A DNA stretch of 19,329 nucleotides from Stenotrophobium sp040387055 (GTDB lineage: Bacteria; Pseudomonadota; Gammaproteobacteria; Nevskiales; Nevskiaceae). Shown here piece by piece: positions 14,623 through 19,329 of this stretch. The notes under the pieces are model-generated. The model was not told the origin of the DNA and ran no database searches. It worked only from the letters and a program-made list of their open reading frames with translations. The stretch covers positions 1-19,329 of the forward strand of contig JAZKEM010000015.1 in assembly GCA_040387055.1 (NCBI GenBank). The letters are read 5' to 3'. Numbering within the stretch: the stretch's first letter is position 1; each line of letters opens with the position of its first letter. A program made the position numbers and the translations under genes.

Positions 14623-15975
14623 TTGAACCGTCTTCACGCGCGATTATTTTTTTGGTTTTGCGTTGCCAATTTGGTGACGCTGATGATCAGTGCGCTCGTA
14701 ATGGGCCGCATTGCGCGCGAGAACTACACCACGCTGACGCCAGACTGGCATGACCTCGCCAGTGATACCGCAGCCATTTATGACGCTGCGGGTATCGACG
14801 CCGTCTCGTCATGGGCGCGGCCGCTACAGCGGCGAGGCATTCAAATCGCTTTGCTGGAGAACGGCCGCAATCTGTTGATGTCGCCATTGCCGCCACCGAT
14901 GGAAGACAACCTTCCACGACTGCTACGCGATTCTGAAATCATTTTACATCCAAAATCAGATGTCACCTTGGTGGGTCTGGACATTGTCAGCGGTGATCGC
15001 ACGCTGAGATTTTTAGCCATGCGCGCGCCTCCGCGTGGTTCGGGCCCGCGCTTCTTCTCTCCGCGCGGCCAGTTGCCGATGCTGATCGAAATTCTGGTTT
15101 CACTCTTTGTGATCGGCGTGGTGTCGTGGTTGATCGCGCGCAGCATGGGCAAACCAGTCGAGCAGTTACAGCGTGCGGTACGCCGTGTTGCCGCAGGCGA
15201 TCTGAGCGCGCGCATCGGCGCGCCGCTGGTGCAATCAAAAGATGAGCTGGGCCAGTTGGCGCGCGATTTCGATCACATGGCCAATCGCATCGAGTCGTTG
15301 GTCGAACGTAATCGTTGGTTGCTGCGCGACATCTCACATGAATTGCGCTCGCCATTGGCGCGCCTGCAATTAGCGCTGGAGCTGGGGCGCGGTGAAGCAC
15401 AGTCCACGGTGCAGCCTTACTTTGATCGCGCCAGCCGCGAGATTGTCCGACTCGACGAGTTGATCGCCGAGATGTTGGCCTTATCGCGCGCCGAAGAAGG
15501 CGCAGCCGGTATGGCGCCCGAGGCTGTCGATCTTGCCGAAATGGCGCGTGACCGCCTCGACGAAGCGCAGATTGAACTCGATAACCGTGGCCTGAAGGCC
15601 AGTCTGGATGCACCAGAGACGGCTGTGTTGGAGGGTCACTCGGTCTTGCTGGGCCGTGCACTCGATAACCTGATCTCTAATGCCATCAAGTTCAGTCCTG
15701 CTGGCAGCGAGATTCAGTTACGAGTTGCTGCCTTGGCGAATGGCGTACAAATCAGCGTGGAAGATCGCGGCCCCGGTGTGCCGGAGGCTGAACTGTCTCA
15801 ACTATTTAGCCCCTTCTATCGTGGCAGCAATGGCTTACGTGCCAATGGGCAGGGCCTGGGTTTGGCGATTGTCGAACGTATCGTCCAAGTTCATGGCGGC
15901 CGTTGTCTGGCAGCTAATCGCGAAGGTGGCGGTTTGAGCATGACCTTGATTCTGCCGGGATCGGTAAAACCGTAG
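14623..15975 (+). CDS. cpxA: Membrane sensor histidine kinase, CpxA-like
   Basis: 450 residues. Helix 1 (about 9-28), a periplasmic loop (29-150), helix 2 (about 151-172), HAMP (about 172-227), the HisKA motif RDISHELRSPLARL (phospho-acceptor H239), then the ATPase part with N-box DNLISNAIKFSP (N353), G1 VEDRGPGVP (379-387) and G2 GQGLGLAI (409-416). All catalytic boxes are intact. The start is TTG at 14623: an in-frame stop, the cpxR TAA, lies at 14611-14613, and the first helix would be lost with any later ATG. The periplasmic loop carries the short basic tract RAPPRGSGPRF. In the Cpx system it senses envelope misfolding and phosphorylates CpxR; CpxP binds its periplasmic part. Confidence 0.86.
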   Translation: MNRLHARLFFWFCVANLVTLMISALVMGRIARENYTTLTPDWHDLASDTAAIYDAAGIDAVSSWARPLQRRGIQIALLENGRNLLMSPLPPPMEDNLPRLLRDSEIILHPKSDVTLVGLDIVSGDRTLRFLAMRAPPRGSGPRFFSPRGQLPMLIEILVSLFVIGVVSWLIARSMGKPVEQLQRAVRRVAAGDLSARIGAPLVQSKDELGQLARDFDHMANRIESLVERNRWLLRDISHELRSPLARLQLALELGRGEAQSTVQPYFDRASREIVRLDELIAEMLALSRAEEGAAGMAPEAVDLAEMARDRLDEAQIELDNRGLKASLDAPETAVLEGHSVLLGRALDNLISNAIKFSPAGSEIQLRVAALANGVQISVEDRGPGVPEAELSQLFSPFYRGSNGLRANGQGLGLAIVERIVQVHGGRCLAANREGGGLSMTLILPGSVKP

Positions 15976-16001
15976 CCCGCACAGCGCACCCTACGGGGCT
16001 A
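15970..16001. repeat. Inverted repeat overlapping the cpxA stop codon
   Basis: CCGTAG (15970-15975, including the TAG stop) pairs with CTACGG (15991-15996); alternatively TAGCCC (15973-15978) pairs with GGGCTA (15996-16001). On the minus strand it reads CCGTAGGGTGCGCTGTGCG, a further member of the CGTAGGG-type intergenic repeats seen at 4118-4350. It could help end the cpxRA transcript, although no T-run follows. Confidence 0.5.
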
Positions 16002-16045
16002 TCAAGTAAAATTCGCGCCCTTATAAGGTTATTTAGATTCCCAAG

Positions 16046-17824
16046 ATGAAATCCCATCTGCAAGAGCTGTTGCGTGCCGCCGTGTTACCGGTCATTGCCG
16101 GGACAGAAGTGCGCGTGCCTGACAGCATCCAGATCGACTCCGCCAAAGACAAAACCCACGGCGACTTTGCCACCAACCTCGCGCTAATTCTGGCAAAGCC
16201 ACTCGGCAAGCCACCGCGTGCAGTGGCTGAATTGCTGGTCAAAAATCTACCGGCTTCACCACATGTTTCCAAAGTGGAAATTGCAGGCCCGGGCTTCATC
16301 AATTTCTTTGTTGCCGATAATGCGTTTCAGGCCGTAGTCGCGGATGTGTTGAAAGCGGGCGACAAGTTCGGCCGCGATGATAGCGGTAGCAAAGGCAAGA
16401 TCATGGTGGAATTTGTTTCCGCCAACCCGACGGGCCCGATGCATGTGGGTCATGGTCGCGGCGCTGCATACGGTGATGCGATTTCAAATCTGTTGGCCGC
16501 CACGGGCTGGAATGTGTGGCGCGAGTACTACATCAACGATGCGGGTCGTCAGGTCGACATCCTCGCCATCTCCACATGGGTTCGTTACTTGGAGCTGTGC
16601 GGCGAGACGCTGCCTTTCCCCAAACGCGGCTATCCAGCGGATTACATCAAGCGCGCCGCACAGAAAATCAAAGATGCACATGGCGAAAAATTCCGTCACA
16701 CCGCAGCGGTGGTGATGGCAGATTTGCCAGAAGAACCAGTCGCGCCTGAAGGTGCGAGCGACAAAGATAAAGATGCGATCAAGCTGCGCCAAGAAAGCTA
16801 TGCCGATGCCTTGATCCTGCGCGCAAAGTCGTTGCTGGGTGATGGCTACTCCGCCATCGTGCGTTCTTCACTCGATGATCAGCTCGCCGTGATTCGCAGC
16901 ACGCTGCAATCTTTCAACGTGCGTTTTGATCAGTGGTCTTCAGAAGCGGCACTGGTCAACAGTGGCTTCGTGCAGAAGGCGCTCGCGCGTCTCGCAGAAA
17001 AAGGCCTGACCTACGAGAAGGACGGCGCGCTTTGGATGAAGACGGAGAGCTTCGGCGACGAGAAAGATCGCGTATTGATCAAGGCCGACGGTGCAGCGAC
17101 TTACTACTGCAATGACCTCGCGTATCACATCGACAAGCTTGATCGCGGCTATCCATTGTTGATGGATGTCTGGGGCGCCGATCACCATGGCTACATCGCA
17201 CGCGTACGCGCAGCGATTGAAGCGCTGACCGGCCGCAAAGACGCACTCAACGTACAGCTGATTCAGTTCGTCACGCTGTCGTCTGGCCGTATGGGCAAGC
17301 GCAGCGGCAACTTTGTCACGCTGCAAGATTTGATTGATGAAGCAGGCACCGACGCCACGCGCTTCTTCTACTTGATGCGTTCACACGAACAGCATCTGGA
17401 ATTTGATATTGACCTTGCGCGTTCGCAGAGCAATGACAACCCAGTGTTCTACGTGCAATACGCGCATGCGCGTGTCTGCAGCGTATTTGCGCAGCTCAAA
17501 GAAAAAGGCGGCAGCTACGATGAAGCTGCAGGTCTCGCGGCCTTGCATCGTCTCGACAACGAACACGAGAAAGCACTGCTGGTGCAGATCAACCGTTTTC
17601 CAGAAGTGATTCGCAAAGCTGCAGCAGAATACGAACCGCACACGCTCGCGTTTTATCTGCGCGATGGTTTGGCTGATGCTTTCCACAGCTACTACAACGC
17701 GCACAAGTTCATCGTTGACGATGCAGAACTGCAATCAGCACGCTTCGCACTAATTAGCGCTGCACGTCAGGTGCTCAAGATCGGCCTCACGCTGCTCGGC
17801 GTGTCTGCGCCGGAGAAAATGTAA
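16046..17824 (+). CDS. argS: Arginyl-tRNA synthetase
   Basis: 592 residues, a class I synthetase that charges tRNA-Arg in the cytoplasm. The N-terminal Arg-specific domain (about 1-100) contains KTHGDFATNLALILAKPLGK and IAGPGFINFF. The HIGH-like motif is HVGH (133-136) within ANPTGPMHVGHGRG, and the KMSKS-like loop is MGKRS (416-420) in SSGRMGKRSGNFVTL. The C-terminal anticodon-binding domain ends with RQVLKIGLTLLGVSAPEKM. Both catalytic motifs deviate from the textbook form in the way usual for bacterial ArgS. The stop TAA shares a base with the ATG of the next gene (TAATG), so translation is probably coupled. Confidence 0.97.
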   Translation: MKSHLQELLRAAVLPVIAGTEVRVPDSIQIDSAKDKTHGDFATNLALILAKPLGKPPRAVAELLVKNLPASPHVSKVEIAGPGFINFFVADNAFQAVVADVLKAGDKFGRDDSGSKGKIMVEFVSANPTGPMHVGHGRGAAYGDAISNLLAATGWNVWREYYINDAGRQVDILAISTWVRYLELCGETLPFPKRGYPADYIKRAAQKIKDAHGEKFRHTAAVVMADLPEEPVAPEGASDKDKDAIKLRQESYADALILRAKSLLGDGYSAIVRSSLDDQLAVIRSTLQSFNVRFDQWSSEAALVNSGFVQKALARLAEKGLTYEKDGALWMKTESFGDEKDRVLIKADGAATYYCNDLAYHIDKLDRGYPLLMDVWGADHHGYIARVRAAIEALTGRKDALNVQLIQFVTLSSGRMGKRSGNFVTLQDLIDEAGTDATRFFYLMRSHEQHLEFDIDLARSQSNDNPVFYVQYAHARVCSVFAQLKEKGGSYDEAAGLAALHRLDNEHEKALLVQINRFPEVIRKAAAEYEPHTLAFYLRDGLADAFHSYYNAHKFIVDDAELQSARFALISAARQVLKIGLTLLGVSAPEKM

Positions 17825-18486
17825 TGGCACGTGGCGATTACGCACAGCGCGGCAACGGCCGCAATCAGGCGCGCTCATCCAAAGGTAAAGGCAAGGGCGG
17901 CAGTAGCATGCCGGGCTGGATCTGGATGGTGTTGGGCCTGTCGTTTGGCTTAGCCATTGCTGCATTGGTTTACATCACGCGTCCGCCACAACCTATGCCG
18001 GGCCAAGCCGCTGCGCAATCGCAAGATGATGAAGACGAAGTCGCGGCGAAGGGCGATGACAAAAATGCGCGCAACGCAAAGTCATCTGCCAAGGCAGATG
18101 CCAAGTTAGATGCTCAAGGCAAGAAAGGCGCAATCAAACTGCCGCCTAAAGAAAAACCACGCTTCACTTTCTACGACATTCTTCCAGGTCAGGAAGTGGT
18201 TGTGCCGTCTAATGTCGCCGCTGCAGCAGGTAAACCGCTGCCGGGGGACGACGGTCTCTATGTGATTCAAGTTGCCGCGTATCGCACACAAGCCGATGCC
18301 GATGCCGAAAAAGCCAAGCTCGCTTTACTCGGCATGGAATCACGTATTGAGAAAGTGACGATCGACAATAAGGACACTTATTACCGTGTCCGTGTTGGCC
18401 CTGAAAAGAGTCTCGCTAAAGCCCACACACTGATGGCGCGTCTTGAACAGAACGGCGTGCAAGCCGTTTTGATGAAGCTCAAATAA
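17824..18486 (+). CDS. ftsN: SPOR-domain protein, FtsN-like
   Basis: 220 residues with a basic cytoplasmic tail (about 1-29), one transmembrane helix (about 31-51, WIWMVLGLSFGLAIAALVYI), an acidic/alanine-rich linker, the RFTFYDILPGQEVVVP segment typical of FtsN-like proteins (113-128), and a C-terminal SPOR domain (about 144-218) that binds denuded septal peptidoglycan. It is probably a cell-division protein. Its place behind argS matches Pseudomonas, but the hslV-hslU genes that follow there are absent and a convergent transporter gene takes the place. A perfect inverted repeat lies inside the linker-coding part (18083-18100). FtsN is the best call; other SPOR proteins cannot be excluded. 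Confidence 0.85.
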   Translation: MARGDYAQRGNGRNQARSSKGKGKGGSSMPGWIWMVLGLSFGLAIAALVYITRPPQPMPGQAAAQSQDDEDEVAAKGDDKNARNAKSSAKADAKLDAQGKKGAIKLPPKEKPRFTFYDILPGQEVVVPSNVAAAAGKPLPGDDGLYVIQVAAYRTQADADAEKAKLALLGMESRIEKVTIDNKDTYYRVRVGPEKSLAKAHTLMARLEQNGVQAVLMKLK

Positions 18487-18490
18487 TCAT

Positions 18491-18513
18491 CGCTCCGACT
18501 TAGGTCGGAAGCG
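18491..18513. terminator. Hairpin between convergent ftsN and MFS genes
   Basis: CGCTCCGAC (18491-18499), loop TTAG (18500-18503) and GTCGG-A-AGCG (18504-18513) form a nine-base-pair stem with one bulged A. The MFS stop codon (18500-18502, minus strand) lies in the loop. There is no T-run on either strand, so termination efficiency is uncertain; it begins four bases after the ftsN stop. Confidence 0.5.
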
Positions 18514-19329
18514 GTTGATCATCTGCAGCTTTTACTTTGCCGACCCACCACAGCACCGGCAACAACAGCGCCACGGCGACTAAGCCAACGGTGCCGTAAC
18601 CGCTGATCTGGCCAGTCGCTGTTGTGCTGAGCATCAGCCCTGCGAGCCAAGCACCACAACCATTGCCTAATGCTTGCAGCGCGCTATTCGCACTCAAGAA
18701 TGCACCGCGCTGCGTGTTAGCTGGAACAGTGGTGAGTAGCGCCTGCATCGGTATCATGCGGCCCGCGACCAGCACCATGAAGAATGGGAAGAACAACAGC
18801 ATCACAACAAATGGCAGATGCGGCATGTGCGTCATGAACAGCACCGGCAACATCGACAACAGCACCAGCACGCGAAACAGATCGCGCTTGCCATAACGAT
18901 CTGCCATGCGGCCGATGATGCGCGAGCTGAAGAAAGCCGCCGCACCGCCTGCCATGTAGATCCACGACAAATCCGCAGGTGCTACGCCGTAGTTAGCGAC
19001 CAGCACTGGCGAGATAAATGGAATCACCATCATGTGCGAAACCATCAGCGTGAACGTCAGCGCAAATGCTTTGACGTGATCTGGCTTGGTGAGCAAGCGC
19101 CCAAGGTTCGGCAGTACTTGTTTCAGTGCCGGTTGTTTCTGCTGTAGATGCGCTGCCAAAGAAGGCACGACGCTTGATGCTGCGAAGCAGATCAGCGCTG
19201 ACATCACGACCAGCATGAAAAATGGCGTCGCCCAACCAAAGTGCGCGCCGAGCAAAACACCTGCAGGAACGCCTGCAATCGCCGCAAGTGAAAACGCCGT
19301 CATGATCGTGCCCATCGCAGCGCCACGGC
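18500..19329 (-). CDS. MFS transporter, C-terminal part (cut by right edge)
   Basis: About 276 codons are visible; the frame stays open to the window edge (residues RGAA before MGTIM), so the apparent ATG at 19315 is internal. The visible part starts in the RG-x-x-MG region before helix 5 with the antiporter-type motif GVPAGVLLG, and contains about eight hydrophobic helices, including WATPFFMLVVMSALICFAA and VGLVAVALLLPVLWWVG. The segment GRMADRYGKRDL is the second copy of the conserved cytoplasmic loop between helices 8 and 9. This is the layout of DHA1-type drug or metabolite exporters (AraJ/SotB-like). The substrate cannot be told from the sequence. Confidence 0.85.
   Translation of the reverse strand, partial: RGAAMGTIMTAFSLAAIAGVPAGVLLGAHFGWATPFFMLVVMSALICFAASSVVPSLAAHLQQKQPALKQVLPNLGRLLTKPDHVKAFALTFTLMVSHMMVIPFISPVLVANYGVAPADLSWIYMAGGAAAFFSSRIIGRMADRYGKRDLFRVLVLLSMLPVLFMTHMPHLPFVVMLLFFPFFMVLVAGRMIPMQALLTTVPANTQRGAFLSANSALQALGNGCGAWLAGLMLSTTATGQISGYGTVGLVAVALLLPVLWWVGKVKAADDQPLPT

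Noticed and set aside
1..19329. CRISPR array, prophage, toxin-antitoxin or transposase
   Set aside because: No regularly spaced repeats, integrase, transposase or recognisable toxin gene was found on either strand.

Overview
The window looks like the chromosome of a gammaproteobacterium of moderately high GC content. The main evidence is gene order: argH facing away from algZ-algR-hemC-hemD-hemX-hemY, and argS directly followed by a SPOR-domain ftsN-like gene, both arrangements known from Pseudomonas and relatives. The species cannot be named from this stretch. Intergenic repeats, three TTG starts and several lineage-type lipoproteins suggest a less-studied genus rather than Pseudomonas itself.

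Left part (1-4116): a lipoprotein gene running off the left edge (minus strand), with an N-terminal beta-trefoil-like region and a metallo-hydrolase domain resembling family M19 dipeptidases. Upstream of it on the same strand is an AraC-type regulator. Then comes a plus-strand pair of unrecognised genes, a 73-residue protein and a 330-residue all-alpha repeat protein, which overlap by ATGA. This pair is the least explained coding unit here. The gap 4117-4355 consists almost entirely of inverted repeats, including a three-armed cloverleaf-like element.

Centre (4356-11826): argH (arginine synthesis) on the minus strand. Divergent from it is a plus-strand run encoding a LytS-type sensor (AlgZ/FimS) and its LytTR response regulator (AlgR), then four heme-biosynthesis-linked genes. 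HemC and HemD make the linear tetrapyrrole and close it to uroporphyrinogen III; HemX and HemY are membrane proteins of the same operon.

Right part (11827-19329): a six-bladed NHL-repeat lipoprotein ends at a strong bidirectional terminator that also serves the convergent cpxP-like gene. cpxP is divergent from a cpxR-cpxA two-component operon. A perfect GTAAA-N5-GTAAA CpxR box lies midway between them, so this appears to be a complete envelope-stress circuit: sensor, regulator, periplasmic feedback protein and operator. After it come argS, ftsN, a convergent hairpin and the C-terminal half of an MFS transporter cut by the right edge.

Most of the window is conserved housekeeping and regulatory content. 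I see no CRISPR array, tRNA, rRNA, transposase, prophage or defence gene. The points most worth following are the Cpx circuit with its operator, the 73/330-residue pair with its 43-residue repeats, the M19-like lipoprotein with an altered metal motif, and the structured repeat block at 4118-4350.
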